Counted from the first letter of the stretch, positions 26,498 through 37,516 are shown. The stretch is DNA of 48,709 nucleotides from Flavobacteriales bacterium (GCA_029248105.1 JAQWJZ010000008.1:1-48709), one strand, 5' to 3'. Numbers and translations: made by a program. Notes: generated by a model not told the origin, from the letters alone.

Positions 26498-26818
26498 ATG
26501 ATAAAAACCATCAAATCTCTTTTCGGACTAGAACCATCTCCAGACTTTTACTCCTTTTTCAAAAATGGCGCAGTAATACTTGATGTACGTAGTCTAGCTG
26601 AATTTGAAAACAATCACATTAAAGGTGCTGTCAATATGCCCCTAAGTACAGTTAGTAAAAAGATGAGTCAACTAAAAAAAGATAAGGTTATTATCACTTG
26701 CTGTGCTTCAGGAGCAAGGAGCGCATCGGCAAAAAACATTCTCAAAATGAACGGTTTTACCGAAGTCTATAATGGCGGTAGTTGGAGAAGTTTACAGAAA
26801 AAAATAAATACTAAATAA
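26498..26818 (+). CDS. Single-domain rhodanese (sulfurtransferase)
   Basis: A 106-residue rhodanese fold, cytoplasmic since there is no signal peptide. Seen: VILDVRSLAEFENNHIKGAV (CH2A-like) and the active loop CCASGARSASA, where the second Cys is the likely persulfide carrier. Small rhodaneses move sulfur between thiosulfate or persulfides and acceptor proteins; the partner is unknown. It is convergent with the M3 peptidase gene, 5 bases apart, with no terminator between. Confidence 0.88.
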   Translation: MIKTIKSLFGLEPSPDFYSFFKNGAVILDVRSLAEFENNHIKGAVNMPLSTVSKKMSQLKKDKVIITCCASGARSASAKNILKMNGFTEVYNGGSWRSLQKKINTK

Positions 26819-26823
26819 TAGGA

Positions 26824-28551
26824 TTAAGCATCCATTTTTGCCAACTCACCCTTTATAAAGTCGGCTAATTCCTTAACGTATTCTTGCGAAAAGTTAAATT
26901 CTATACCTGCTGTCTGATAGAGTTCGCCAATTGATTTGGTATAGCCTAACTTCAATGCCGCATCGTAATTATCTAATGCTACTTGTCCTAACTGCTTGTA
27001 ACTTCTCCACATAGCAATAGCACCTAACTGAGCCATTCCATATTCAATGTAGTAAAATGGCACTTCGTACAAGTGCAATTGACGTTGCCAAATATTAAGG
27101 TGTGCCACCTCGTGCCCTTCCCAATTGACTACCGAACTGCTTAAGGCTGACATGATATTAGCCCATTCTGCGCGTCTTTGGTCGGCCGTATGCGGAGTGG
27201 TGTATATCCATTGTTGGAATCTGTCAATAGCAGCTATCCAAGGCAAACCGTCTAAGACTTTTTGCATTTGTTCTTTCTTAGCTCTGTTGAGTTCTTCTTC
27301 ATCGTCATAGAACTCGTCCCAAGTATCCATACTGATTAACTCCATGGACATGGATGCTAACTCAGCAACTTCTGATGGCACACTTTTGAAATCGGCTAAA
27401 TCCAAATCTCTACTCAAAAAAGAATGAATAGCATGACCGCCCTCATGTACCATAGTCACCAAATCCCTTTGCGAGCCTACGGCATTCATATAAATAAAAG
27501 GAACTCCTATTTCATATAGAGGGTAATTGAATCCGCCTGGCGCTTTACCTGCTTTAGACTCTAAGTCTAAATGCTTCATGGCTTTCATAGTACTCAAACA
27601 CTCACCATAATATGGACGTAAACGCTCAAAACAGCGTATAGATTTATCTATCAAATCTTGACCGTCCTCAAAGGGTTTAAGGGGTGATTTGCCACTAGCA
27701 TCTACCGAACTGTCCCAAGGCTTATAGTCGCTTAAGTCCATCTTCTGCATTCTGTCTTTGTCAAAACCCTCTATTATAGGTACAATCTCTTTAGCTATAG
27801 AATCGTGAAAAGCATAACAATCTTGTGGGGTGTAATCGAAACGACCCATAGCCGCAAATTTGTAATCTCTGTAATTATCGAAACCTGCATTTTTAGCAAT
27901 CTGCTGACGCAAGGCTATCAAATCATCGTATAATTTATCTAAAGCATCTACATCTTGCAGTCTTCTGTCATTGATAATATTAAAGACCTCTTCCCTCTTC
28001 TCTCTATTGGTGTCTTTCAAAAACTGAGCTGCCTTCTGCATAGTCATTTTTTCGCCGTCTATTTCAACGGACATTTTTGCCGCTATAGCCCCATATTCTT
28101 GTTGCTTAGTTTCCATTTCTACCATCAACGGAATATTTTCATCCCTAAATATTTCTATGGCTTTTTGCAAACCTCGAAGATAGATGCGGTATTTTTCTTG
28201 GTCTAGATCGTTTAGAAATGGACTGGAATTAAGTTTAACATTTAACTGATGAGAAAATGGCGCAACCTTAGGCGAAATCTCTTGAATCCAAAAAGCAAAA
28301 TCTTTGGCCAATTTTTCATCGGTGGTGTCAATATTCATCTTAATATATCGCCAAGCTTGTTCTTCTTCCAAAACGGACTCCAACTCACTTCTGTTCAGCA
28401 TCCATTGTTCTAATTCCTCAACAGAGTTAATTTCTCTATCTAACAAGGACTTAAAATAAACCTCTATCTTTTCCCAACTATCAACCAATAGGTTCTCATC
28501 TATAAATTGTCTTTTTGGACGGCTAGGGATGTTTGGAGCGATACTTTTCAT
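26824..28551 (-). CDS. M3-family oligoendopeptidase
   Basis: A cytoplasmic zinc peptidase of 575 residues that cuts short peptides. The zinc motif HEGGH (H369-H373) lies in TMVHEGGHAIHSFLS, and the downstream Glu ligand region EVAELASMSME is present. TADQRRAEWANIM and the C-terminal YYIEYGMAQLGAIAMW are typical of the PepF-like group of M3. It follows the DUF5606 gene by 6 bases and is likely in the same operon. Confidence 0.93.
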   Translation of the reverse strand: MKSIAPNIPSRPKRQFIDENLLVDSWEKIEVYFKSLLDREINSVEELEQWMLNRSELESVLEEEQAWRYIKMNIDTTDEKLAKDFAFWIQEISPKVAPFSHQLNVKLNSSPFLNDLDQEKYRIYLRGLQKAIEIFRDENIPLMVEMETKQQEYGAIAAKMSVEIDGEKMTMQKAAQFLKDTNREKREEVFNIINDRRLQDVDALDKLYDDLIALRQQIAKNAGFDNYRDYKFAAMGRFDYTPQDCYAFHDSIAKEIVPIIEGFDKDRMQKMDLSDYKPWDSSVDASGKSPLKPFEDGQDLIDKSIRCFERLRPYYGECLSTMKAMKHLDLESKAGKAPGGFNYPLYEIGVPFIYMNAVGSQRDLVTMVHEGGHAIHSFLSRDLDLADFKSVPSEVAELASMSMELISMDTWDEFYDDEEELNRAKKEQMQKVLDGLPWIAAIDRFQQWIYTTPHTADQRRAEWANIMSALSSSVVNWEGHEVAHLNIWQRQLHLYEVPFYYIEYGMAQLGAIAMWRSYKQLGQVALDNYDAALKLGYTKSIGELYQTAGIEFNFSQEYVKELADFIKGELAKMDA

Positions 28552-28557
28552 GTGGTA

Positions 28558-28983
28558 TTATTTTTCTTCTTTAACTTCTTTTTTAGGCGCTTTTTTCTTG
28601 GGTACTTCTATCAATCCTTGTTCTTGCAAAACATTGTACCACTGGGCTAATTTTTTAATATCAGAATGATACACTTGATCTTCATCAAACTCCGGCAAAA
28701 CAGCTCTCATCCAAGCAAACATTTCGTCTTTTGGTGATTTGTGATTTAGACAAGGTCCTCCATTTTCTTTGGCTGCAATAGCGTCAAAAATTTCACTGAG
28801 TGGCACCGTATCCGAATACGTATAAATGCCTATATCTTCCAAAGCACTCACCTGATGAGATGCATAAAGTGGCATTCTCTTTTTATCTGTCAAAGACTCT
28901 ACAACAATGGTATTTTGTGCTTGACTAACCATTTTAAAAAGACCGGGCTTTCCAGATATAGATAAAATTCCTTCTAAGTTCAT
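28558..28983 (-). CDS. DUF5606 domain protein
   Basis: A 141-residue protein of a family restricted mainly to Bacteroidota, function unknown. It starts MNLEGILSISGKPGLFKMVS, has a small beta-barrel-like first half, then a helical part (HSDIKKLAQWYNVLQEQGLI), and ends with a lysine-rich tail (KKKAPKKEVKEEK). The tail suggests nucleic-acid or ribosome contact, which is only a guess. It is upstream of the M3 peptidase gene in one operon, with a -7 box at 29003-29010. Confidence 0.8.
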   Translation of the reverse strand: MNLEGILSISGKPGLFKMVSQAQNTIVVESLTDKKRMPLYASHQVSALEDIGIYTYSDTVPLSEIFDAIAAKENGGPCLNHKSPKDEMFAWMRAVLPEFDEDQVYHSDIKKLAQWYNVLQEQGLIEVPKKKAPKKEVKEEK

Positions 28984-29002
28984 AGTATTAAAATTAGGGA
29001 CG

Positions 29003-29010
29003 CAAATCTA
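29003..29010 (-). promoter_or_regulatory. -7 promoter element of the DUF5606-M3 operon
   Basis: Minus-strand TAGATTTG matches TAnnTTTG, 19 bases before the DUF5606 ATG. Confidence 0.5.
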
Positions 29011-29038
29011 CAATTTTTTAGTGTTAGCACTGTAAGCG

Positions 29039-29494
29039 TTAATCCTTTTGTTGAAATTCAGGGATTTCTTTCAAAAAGTCGAAAGCGTGTTTTTCATAAT
29101 TCATGCGGCAACAATAATGCTCCAAGCCATTGGAAACCATTAATAGAGGTACTTTCAAATCAAAATTATAACGCGCTATCTGCTCAAAAACCTTTTGACT
29201 AATCTTAACAGAAGAGGCTTTGCATTCAACAATAAGTAAGGGTTTGCCTTCTTTATCAAAACAAAGAATATCGGCTCGTTTGTTCATCCCATTGTATTTC
29301 AAAGCATATTCAACAACCATTAGCGATAAGGGGTAATTTTTCTGATGACACAAATACTGAATTAGGTTTTGACGTACCCATTCCTCAGGCGTTAGCTTGA
29401 TGTATTTTTTTCTAACTTCATCAAAAATATATTTGGAACCTTCAATCAATTTAAGTTTGAAGTCGTATTTTGGCAGGTTTAAATCAAATAGCAT
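29039..29494 (-). CDS. Stand-alone HsdR N-terminal-like nuclease domain protein
   Basis: A protein of 151 residues from the ATG at 29494; an in-frame TTG at 29506 is possible but less likely. It matches the type I restriction enzyme R-protein N-terminal domain (HSDR_N_2): TPEEWVRQNLIQYL, then the PD-(D/E)XK nuclease core with D75 (KRADILCFD), E90 and K92 (LLIVECKA). There are no specificity, methylase or helicase genes nearby, so it is not part of a restriction system. Its function is unknown. It is divergent from holA, with 16 bases between the start codons. Confidence 0.8.
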   Translation of the reverse strand: MLFDLNLPKYDFKLKLIEGSKYIFDEVRKKYIKLTPEEWVRQNLIQYLCHQKNYPLSLMVVEYALKYNGMNKRADILCFDKEGKPLLIVECKASSVKISQKVFEQIARYNFDLKVPLLMVSNGLEHYCCRMNYEKHAFDFLKEIPEFQQKD

Positions 29495-29510
29495 AGAATA
29501 GCACAAAGAA

Positions 29511-30509
29511 ATGAATTTTGAAGCAATCCTCTCGGACTTAAAAGCAAAAAAATATCAGCCCATCTATTTTTTAATGGGTGAAGAGAGCTATTATATCGAT
29601 TTAATCTGCGATTATATAAGCCAAAACGTACTCAGCGAAACAGAGAAAGAATTCAACCAAAACGTACTGTACGGAAAAGATGTTGACGTTCAGACCGTAG
29701 TATCTACAGCCAAACAATTTCCATTCATGGGCGAACGCATGGTGGTCATTGTCAAAGAAGCTCAACAGCTCAAAAAAATCGAGCAATTAGAAAGTTATCT
29801 AAACAACCCCCAAGAATCGACAATCCTCTTGATATGCCACAAGTATAAATCTTTAGACAAACGCAAAAGCATCTATAAATCTTTGTCAAAAAAAGCGGTT
29901 CTTTTTGAAAGCAAGAAACTTTACGACAACCAAGTACCCGCATGGATTGAGAACTATGTGACCAACAAAAAATATACCTTAAACCCTAAGGCGTCACACT
30001 TACTCGCAGAATATTTAGGGAATGATTTGAGTAAAGTGAGCAACGAGCTAGACAAACTCATGATAATATCTCCACCTAACAGCGAAATCACTGTTGAAAG
30101 CATAGAAAGAAATATTGGTATTAGTAAAGATTACAACAACTTTGAATTGACCAATGCTTTAGGCAAAAAAGATATTTTAAAATGCAATCGAATTGCTTCC
30201 TATTTTGCACAAAACAATAAAGACAATCCCTTAGTTGTCACTGTTGGCGTAATATTCAATTTCTTTCAAAAAATATTATTGTACCACACCCTACAAGATA
30301 AGTCCAGTAAAAATGCAGCTAGAGTTTTAAAGGTCAATCCTTTTTTTATTAAAGACTATCAAACAGCAGCTAAATACTACTCCAAAAGAAAATGTATGGA
30401 TATCATTTCCTTGTGCAGAACCTACGACATGAAGTCAAAAGGTGTTGATAATCATTCCATTAGTGATGGTGAATTACTAAAAGAATTTTTGTTTAAAATT
30501 CTGCATTAA
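29511..30509 (+). CDS. holA: DNA polymerase III delta subunit
   Basis: The clamp-loader wrench subunit that opens the sliding clamp. The 332 residues show HolA marks: PIYFLMGEESYYIDLICDYI, KQFPFMGERMVVIVKEAQQL, LAEYLGNDLSKVSNELDKL and a helical C-terminal collar. Its start region is packed against the divergent HsdR-N-like gene, so the promoter must lie inside that gene or in the 16-base gap. Confidence 0.93.
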   Translation: MNFEAILSDLKAKKYQPIYFLMGEESYYIDLICDYISQNVLSETEKEFNQNVLYGKDVDVQTVVSTAKQFPFMGERMVVIVKEAQQLKKIEQLESYLNNPQESTILLICHKYKSLDKRKSIYKSLSKKAVLFESKKLYDNQVPAWIENYVTNKKYTLNPKASHLLAEYLGNDLSKVSNELDKLMIISPPNSEITVESIERNIGISKDYNNFELTNALGKKDILKCNRIASYFAQNNKDNPLVVTVGVIFNFFQKILLYHTLQDKSSKNAARVLKVNPFFIKDYQTAAKYYSKRKCMDIISLCRTYDMKSKGVDNHSISDGELLKEFLFKILH

Positions 30510-30515
30510 AAACAA

Positions 30516-30523
30516 TACCTTTG
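30516..30523 (+). promoter_or_regulatory. -7 promoter element of the TonB-dependent receptor gene
   Basis: TACCTTTG matches TAnnTTTG, 16 bases before the ATG at 30540. The TTTG at 30488-30491 is 24 bases upstream, slightly too far. Confidence 0.45.
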
Positions 30524-30539
30524 CCCCTCAATTTATCCG

Positions 30540-32789
30540 ATGAAAACAAAATTAACTTTTATCTTTATTTTTCTCTCTCAACTCACTCTTTTTGCCCAAA
30601 AAGGAAGTGTCAGAGGCTTTGTTTACGACAAAGAAAACGGAGAGGCTATTATGTTTTGTAACGTTATTATTGAAGGCAAATCTATTGGTGCTTCAACAGA
30701 CGTTAACGGTTTTTTTAACATTACCAATGTGCCAGTAGGAAAGCATACTTTGTTTGTTACCTATGTTGGCTACGATACCCTAAGACAAGAAATTGTCTTG
30801 AAAGACAAACAAATACTCAATCAAAAGCTTGAAATATCACCCTCATCTGTTCAGATAGAAACAGTGACCGTATCTGCCGATAGGCAAGAGATGAAAACAG
30901 AAGTGAAAGTTTCCGTAACTAAAATCACCCCAAAGGATATAAAAATAATTCCAGCAATTGGTGGAGAGCCTGACTTGGCTCAATATCTGCAAGTGCTACC
31001 CGGTGTCGTATTTACTGGAGATCAAGGTGGTCAACTCTATATTCGAGGGGGCTCGCCCATCCAAAACAAAGTACTTCTCGATGGTATGATTGTCTACAAC
31101 CCCTTTCACTCTATTGGTCTATTTTCTGTATTTGACACCGATTTAATGAGGAATGCCGATATCTATACAGGGGGGTTTGGCGCACAATATGGTGGACGTA
31201 TATCCTCAATAATGGATATTACTACAAAAGACGGAAACAAAAATAGGTTAGCTGGAAAGGTTTCTACAAATACCTTTGGTAGTAAACTAATGCTAGAAGG
31301 TCCATTCTTCAAAAAAGGGGGGAACTCGTCATTTATAATGTCAGCCAAAACGTCCTACTTGGACAAAAGCTCTAAGCTACTTTACACCTATATTGATACA
31401 GCTGGGCTTCCTTACAGCTACACCGACCTTTATGGTAAAATATCTGTCAATAGTAGCAATGGTAGCAAGTGGAGCTTATTTGGTTACAACTACCGAGATA
31501 AGGTCAGCTACAAAGACGTTTCTAATTTGGGTTGGAAATCTGGAGGTATAGGAAGTAATTTCATTCTAGTGCCGTCTGGAAATTCGACTATTATAGAAGG
31601 TGCTTTTGCCTACTCTTCCTATCTTATAAGGTTAGAAGAAGCCATCGTAAATCCAAGACAAAGCGGTATCAACGGCTTTAACTTAGGACTTAACTTCACC
31701 ACTTTCAACGCTGATAATGAATTGCAGTACGGACTTGAAGTGTTAGGCTATCAAACCGACTTTGACTTCACCAATGCAACAGGCTTACTTACAGAACAAA
31801 AAGAAAATTCAACCGAATTATCTGGTTTTATCAGATATAAGATTAAAACCAATAAATTAATTCTCGATCCCGGAATAAGAATTTACAAATACAACTCCAT
31901 AGCAGCTACCTTTGAGCCCAGACTAGGAGCTAAATTTTTAGCAACAGATAATTTACGTTTCAAGCTTGCCGCAGGAAAATATTCTCAAAACTTAGTCAGC
32001 ACAAACTCCGACCAAGATGTGGTCAACTTATTTTATGGATTTTTATCCGCTCCCGACAACTTACCTGATGAATTTAAAGGCGAAGAAGTCGTTAATGGAT
32101 TGCAAATGGCAAATCACTTGATTTTAGGTTTGGAGTATGATATTTCTTCAAAAATTGATTTCAATCTTGAAGGCTATGTGAAAGACTTTACCCAACTAAC
32201 CAATATCAATAAAGATAAACTAACACTTTCCGATCCTGATTTTATCGTTGAAGAAGGTCTAGCAAAAGGTGTTGATTTGGTTTTGAAATATAACGATCCT
32301 AAATTTTACTTTTGGCTAGTTTATTCCCTTGGACACATTACAAGATCTGGTGAAGACATCGAATACAATCCACACTTCGACAGGAGGCATAACGTGAACT
32401 TAGTAAGCACCTACAAATTCGGGGTTCAAAAAAATTGGAGCTTTGATGCTAGATGGAATATTGGCTCAGGCTTTCCTTTCACACAAACACAAGGCTTCTA
32501 CCCATCTATGGACTTTTCTGACGGTATCAACACCAATTACACCTCAGAAAGTGGTGAGCTAGGAATAATATATGCTGGTCTGAACGAAGGGCGACTGCCT
32601 TGGTATCATCGATTGGATATTGCTCTCAAAAAAGAACAAAAATTAAGTAAACATTCCACTTTTGAATGGAATGTTGGTGTGACTAATGTTTACAATAGAG
32701 AAAATATATTTTACTTTAATAGAATAGAATACAAAAGAGTTAATCAATTGCCGTTTATGCCTAGTGCAGGAATGAGTTTAAGTTTTTAA
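30540..32789 (+). CDS. TonB-dependent outer-membrane receptor with carboxypeptidase-like N-terminal domain
   Basis: A 749-residue outer-membrane receptor. There is a signal peptide (ending LFAQ), then a CarboxypepD-regulatory-like domain (GSVRGFVYDKENGEAIMFCN, about 22-105), a plug domain (YLQVLPGVVFTGDQGGQLYI, then RGGSP), and a beta barrel ending in the terminal Phe (GMSLSF). The barrel is short for the family. There is no SusD-type lipoprotein next to it, so it is not a classical SusCD polysaccharide locus; the substrate is unknown. A weak hairpin follows. Confidence 0.9.
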   Translation: MKTKLTFIFIFLSQLTLFAQKGSVRGFVYDKENGEAIMFCNVIIEGKSIGASTDVNGFFNITNVPVGKHTLFVTYVGYDTLRQEIVLKDKQILNQKLEISPSSVQIETVTVSADRQEMKTEVKVSVTKITPKDIKIIPAIGGEPDLAQYLQVLPGVVFTGDQGGQLYIRGGSPIQNKVLLDGMIVYNPFHSIGLFSVFDTDLMRNADIYTGGFGAQYGGRISSIMDITTKDGNKNRLAGKVSTNTFGSKLMLEGPFFKKGGNSSFIMSAKTSYLDKSSKLLYTYIDTAGLPYSYTDLYGKISVNSSNGSKWSLFGYNYRDKVSYKDVSNLGWKSGGIGSNFILVPSGNSTIIEGAFAYSSYLIRLEEAIVNPRQSGINGFNLGLNFTTFNADNELQYGLEVLGYQTDFDFTNATGLLTEQKENSTELSGFIRYKIKTNKLILDPGIRIYKYNSIAATFEPRLGAKFLATDNLRFKLAAGKYSQNLVSTNSDQDVVNLFYGFLSAPDNLPDEFKGEEVVNGLQMANHLILGLEYDISSKIDFNLEGYVKDFTQLTNINKDKLTLSDPDFIVEEGLAKGVDLVLKYNDPKFYFWLVYSLGHITRSGEDIEYNPHFDRRHNVNLVSTYKFGVQKNWSFDARWNIGSGFPFTQTQGFYPSMDFSDGINTNYTSESGELGIIYAGLNEGRLPWYHRLDIALKKEQKLSKHSTFEWNVGVTNVYNRENIFYFNRIEYKRVNQLPFMPSAGMSLSF

Positions 32790-32791
32790 AA

Positions 32792-32820
32792 AAAATCTAT
32801 TTTCATCTTAGATTTTCTTT
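32792..32820 (+). terminator. Weak terminator after the receptor gene
   Basis: AAAATCTA (32792-32799) pairs with TAGATTTT (32809-32816) over a 9-base loop, followed by CTTTTAA. The stem is AT-rich, so termination is probably partial. Confidence 0.4.
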
Positions 32821-32828
32821 TAATTTCG
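32821..32828 (+). promoter_or_regulatory. -7-like element of pyrG-yidC
   Basis: TAATTTCG is a one-base variant of TAnnTTTG, 37 bases before the pyrG ATG. No -33 element is evident. Confidence 0.35.
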
Positions 32829-32865
32829 CAAGCAAACCAATTTAGACCAAATACACCATTTTAAG

Positions 32866-34488
<1,623 letters not shown>

Positions 34489-34492
34489 CCCC

Positions 34493-36298
34493 ATGGACAA
34501 AAATTCCATAACAGGCGTCATTTTAATTGTATTAATAGTAGTTGGCTACAACGCCCTATTTCCACCAGTAGTAGAAGTAGAAACTCCAGAAAAAGAAACT
34601 ACAACCGTTGTTGTAGAAGAAGAAATAGTACAAGAAGAAACAGAAAACATAGTATTTTCTGACACTACAGCACAAAACGAATCGTACCAAAGAGCATTTG
34701 GCGTTTTCGCACCATCGGCGACAGGTAGCGATGAAGACGTTGTTATTGAAAACGATTTAATCAAACTTTCTATTTCACCAAAAGGGGGTAGAATAGTATC
34801 TGCTATTTTGAAAGACTACCAAACTACAGATTCGCTACCGCTAAACCTTGTAGACAGGGATTCTTCAGCATTTAATATTACCTTCTTTTCAGAAGGCAAT
34901 AGAATTATTAATACTCAAGATTTATATTTTCAATCGATTGACAAGACTGAAAATTCTGTAGCCATGAGGATGATGGCTTCTAATGGCGGCTATCTGGAGT
35001 ATGTATATCAGCTTAATGCTGGCGATTACATGATGGACTTTAAAGTCAACACCGTTGATTTGGACGATATCATCCCGTCTAATCGTAATGATTTAGAATT
35101 GAAATGGTCTGTTAATTTACCTAGTACTGAAAAGAGTATTGAAAATGAAAGAATGTATTCTACTGTTTACTTTAAGTACCTCAACGATGAAGTAGACTAC
35201 CTTTCTGAAACAAAAGACGATGAAGAAAGTCTAAGTGGCAAAGCTCAATGGATAGGATTAAAGCACCAGTTTTTTAGCTCTGTGCTTATCAGCAATGACG
35301 GCTTTGAGAAACCAATATCAGTAAAAACAACTACTAAAGAAGGTTCAACGCAATTTGTCAAAAACTTAGAAGTTGAAGCCTCACTCGCTTACAACCACAA
35401 TTCAAAAGAAAGTATTCCTTTACAATTCTATTTTGGACCTAACCATTATGAAACTCTTTCTTCATACAATATGGATTTGGAAAGAATGATACCTCTAGGG
35501 TGGGGGATTTTCAGATGGGTAAATAAGTACGCTGTAATTCCTATTTTCAATTGGTTAGACAACAGTATTACCAACTACGGAATTATCATTTTAATAATGA
35601 CATTCATAATTAAGATGGCCTTAGCACCCTTTACTTTAAAGGCATACAAGTCGCAAGCGAAAATGAAGGTCTTGAAGCCTGAAATTGATAAAATCAATGA
35701 AAAACACAAGGACAAAGACCCTATGAAAGCACAACAAGCGACTATGGCTCTTTATAAAAAAGCTGGAGTAAATCCTCTGGGTGGTTGTGTACCTATGCTT
35801 TTGCAGATGCCTATACTTTTCGCCCTATTCCGTTTCTTTCCAGCAAGTATTGAACTTCGTCAAAAGTCTTTTCTATGGGCTACGGACTTATCCACTTATG
35901 ATTCCGTATTAGATTTGCCATTCGAGATTCCATTCTATGGCGATCACGTCAGTTTGTTTACACTACTGATGACTATATCTACACTGCTATACACTAGAAT
36001 GAATAGCCAAATGAGTGGGCCACAAATGGCACAAATGAAATGGATGATGTACCTCATGCCAATTATGTTCTTAGGCTTCTTTAACAACTATGCCTCTGGA
36101 TTGAGCTATTACTACTTCTTGGCTAATATGGTTACTTTCGGACAGCAATTCGTAATGAGAAAATACTTCATTGACGAAACAGCTATTTTAGCTCAGATTG
36201 AAAGCAATAAGAAAAAACCTGTTAAGAAATCTAAATTCCAAAAACGATTGGAAGACATGGCTAAAAAACAACAGGAAGCAGCCAATAAAAGAAAATAA
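34493..36298 (+). CDS. yidC: Membrane protein insertase YidC
   Basis: It inserts and folds inner-membrane proteins, with or without Sec. The 601 residues have an N-terminal membrane anchor (about 5-22), an acidic Thr/Glu-rich linker, the large periplasmic P1 domain, and the conserved C-terminal membrane core: RWVNKYAVIPIFNWL, NPLGGCVPMLLQMPILFALF and the final membrane segments. A basic tail (KKPVKKSKFQKRLED) at the end can contact the ribosome. It is 4 bases downstream of pyrG, so the pyrG stop codon could reduce its expression by polarity. It is convergent with mqnA, one base apart. Confidence 0.95.
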   Translation: MDKNSITGVILIVLIVVGYNALFPPVVEVETPEKETTTVVVEEEIVQEETENIVFSDTTAQNESYQRAFGVFAPSATGSDEDVVIENDLIKLSISPKGGRIVSAILKDYQTTDSLPLNLVDRDSSAFNITFFSEGNRIINTQDLYFQSIDKTENSVAMRMMASNGGYLEYVYQLNAGDYMMDFKVNTVDLDDIIPSNRNDLELKWSVNLPSTEKSIENERMYSTVYFKYLNDEVDYLSETKDDEESLSGKAQWIGLKHQFFSSVLISNDGFEKPISVKTTTKEGSTQFVKNLEVEASLAYNHNSKESIPLQFYFGPNHYETLSSYNMDLERMIPLGWGIFRWVNKYAVIPIFNWLDNSITNYGIIILIMTFIIKMALAPFTLKAYKSQAKMKVLKPEIDKINEKHKDKDPMKAQQATMALYKKAGVNPLGGCVPMLLQMPILFALFRFFPASIELRQKSFLWATDLSTYDSVLDLPFEIPFYGDHVSLFTLLMTISTLLYTRMNSQMSGPQMAQMKWMMYLMPIMFLGFFNNYASGLSYYYFLANMVTFGQQFVMRKYFIDETAILAQIESNKKKPVKKSKFQKRLEDMAKKQQEAANKRK

Positions 36299-36299
36299 A

Positions 36300-37028
36300 C
36301 TAGGAGATAAAATCTAAAAACATCTTCATCGATTTTCTTTTCTCTTCAGTCAAATCGTAACTGATAACTTCGGTGAGATAATTCATTTTATCAATTTGAG
36401 TGTCAAAAGAATCCGACTTTTCGGATAAGGCTAACTCCATATTAGAAATGCCAAATTTAAGCGCTTCTGAAAATAGTTTTTCGAACGAACTAGCCATAGG
36501 CTTATTGCTTACCCAACACGCAAAAACAAAAGGCAAGCCTGTAAATGTTTTCCATTCTTCGGACAAATCGTAAATGTGAGAGAATCTATTTCTATAATCG
36601 TAAGCTCTATCACCGATAATAACTCCTGCCGTAGTTCCTTTAATATCCTTTTCAAAATCTGAAGTAGAATCTATGAAATGGGCTTGTATCTTCCAGAAAT
36701 GTTTGCATAGCAATTGAACTAATGCATTAGAGGTTCTAGAATGATAATCCAATAAAATAGTATCTATTTGGTCTAGGGGCACCTCACTGAATAGACAGAC
36801 GGTCTGAACGGCCCCGTCAGAAGAAATACAGAAGGGACTAACAACGCTAGGGTTTTCTAAAGTAGGAATAATAGCAACTGGCACTAAAGCTAAATCTACC
36901 TCGTCTTGCTGTAGTTTTTCAGCACATCTAGAAGGAATATCCAAAGATAAATCAACCCCTATCTCACTGTTTTCTAATCCAAAAACAAAGGGTATGCTAT
37001 TTAAATACGAAACTGAACAGACTTTCAA
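36300..37028 (-). CDS. mqnA: Chorismate dehydratase MqnA (futalosine menaquinone pathway)
   Basis: It converts chorismate to 3-(1-carboxyvinyl)oxybenzoate, the first step of the futalosine route to menaquinone. The 242-residue protein has a periplasmic-binding-protein-like fold without signal peptide. Marks: VSYLNSIPFVFGLE, DVDLALVPVAIIP-like text, LLDYHSRTSNALVQLL and IIGDRAYDYRN. The start is TTG at 37028, inside the end of the DUF456 gene (32-base overlap). No ATG occurs at a sensible place, and homologues begin with this same MKV/SYLNS segment. It stops with TAG, one base from yidC. Confidence 0.9.
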   Translation of the reverse strand: MKVCSVSYLNSIPFVFGLENSEIGVDLSLDIPSRCAEKLQQDEVDLALVPVAIIPTLENPSVVSPFCISSDGAVQTVCLFSEVPLDQIDTILLDYHSRTSNALVQLLCKHFWKIQAHFIDSTSDFEKDIKGTTAGVIIGDRAYDYRNRFSHIYDLSEEWKTFTGLPFVFACWVSNKPMASSFEKLFSEALKFGISNMELALSEKSDSFDTQIDKMNYLTEVISYDLTEEKRKSMKMFLDFIS

Positions 37029-37512
37029 AATGAGGTTGTATAGTTAAATAAAATTCTCGAATAAGGTAAATGCAGACCACTAACTTCAGTACCAATCCGC
37101 CAATAAAACCGATTAGTGCCCCAGATGCAATTTTAATGACCTTTATAAAATCGTCCTTTTCATCAATATAAGCGCCTACTAAAGCCCCCACAAAAGGACC
37201 AACAACAAAGCCAAATGGTATTGGAGTAATGATACCTAGCAACAAGCCTATCATAGTGCCATTAACGGCTTTCTTTGTGCCACCAAATTTTTTAACACCA
37301 TAAATCTGCAACCAGAAATCAGCAATAGTAACAACAACGACAATACCAGCCCATTGCCATAAAAATTCATCAGAACATTGGTAGTCGGTAAAAGCTGACA
37401 GTATAAGTAAAGCTATGTATGAAAGTGGTGGGCCGGGAATTATAGGGATAAAACAGCCTAACAAGCCCACAACTAAAAGAATTGCACATATGATGATTAG
37501 TAAACTAGTCAT
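36997..37512 (-). CDS. DUF456 small membrane protein
   Basis: A 171-residue integral membrane protein with about five hydrophobic segments rich in Gly and Pro (GLLGCFIPIIPGPPLSYIAL, then GTMIGLLLGIITPIPFGFVV). It belongs to DUF456, function unknown. It overlaps mqnA by 32 bases and is presumably co-transcribed with it. The -7 box (37517-37524) ends 4 bases before the ATG, which predicts a leaderless mRNA; its TATTTTTGTACC-ATG arrangement is almost the same as that of clpX. Confidence 0.8.
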   Translation of the reverse strand: MTSLLIIICAILLVVGLLGCFIPIIPGPPLSYIALLILSAFTDYQCSDEFLWQWAGIVVVVTIADFWLQIYGVKKFGGTKKAVNGTMIGLLLGIITPIPFGFVVGPFVGALVGAYIDEKDDFIKVIKIASGALIGFIGGLVLKLVVCIYLIREFYLTIQPHFESLFSFVFK

Positions 37513-37516
37513 GGTA

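Noticed and set aside
29039-29506. Part of a type I restriction system
   Set aside because: There is only an HsdR-N-like domain of about 150 residues; no helicase part, hsdM or hsdS is near.
30540-32789. SusCD polysaccharide-utilisation locus
   Set aside because: The receptor stands alone, without a SusD-like lipoprotein, glycosidases or a sigma/anti-sigma pair nearby.
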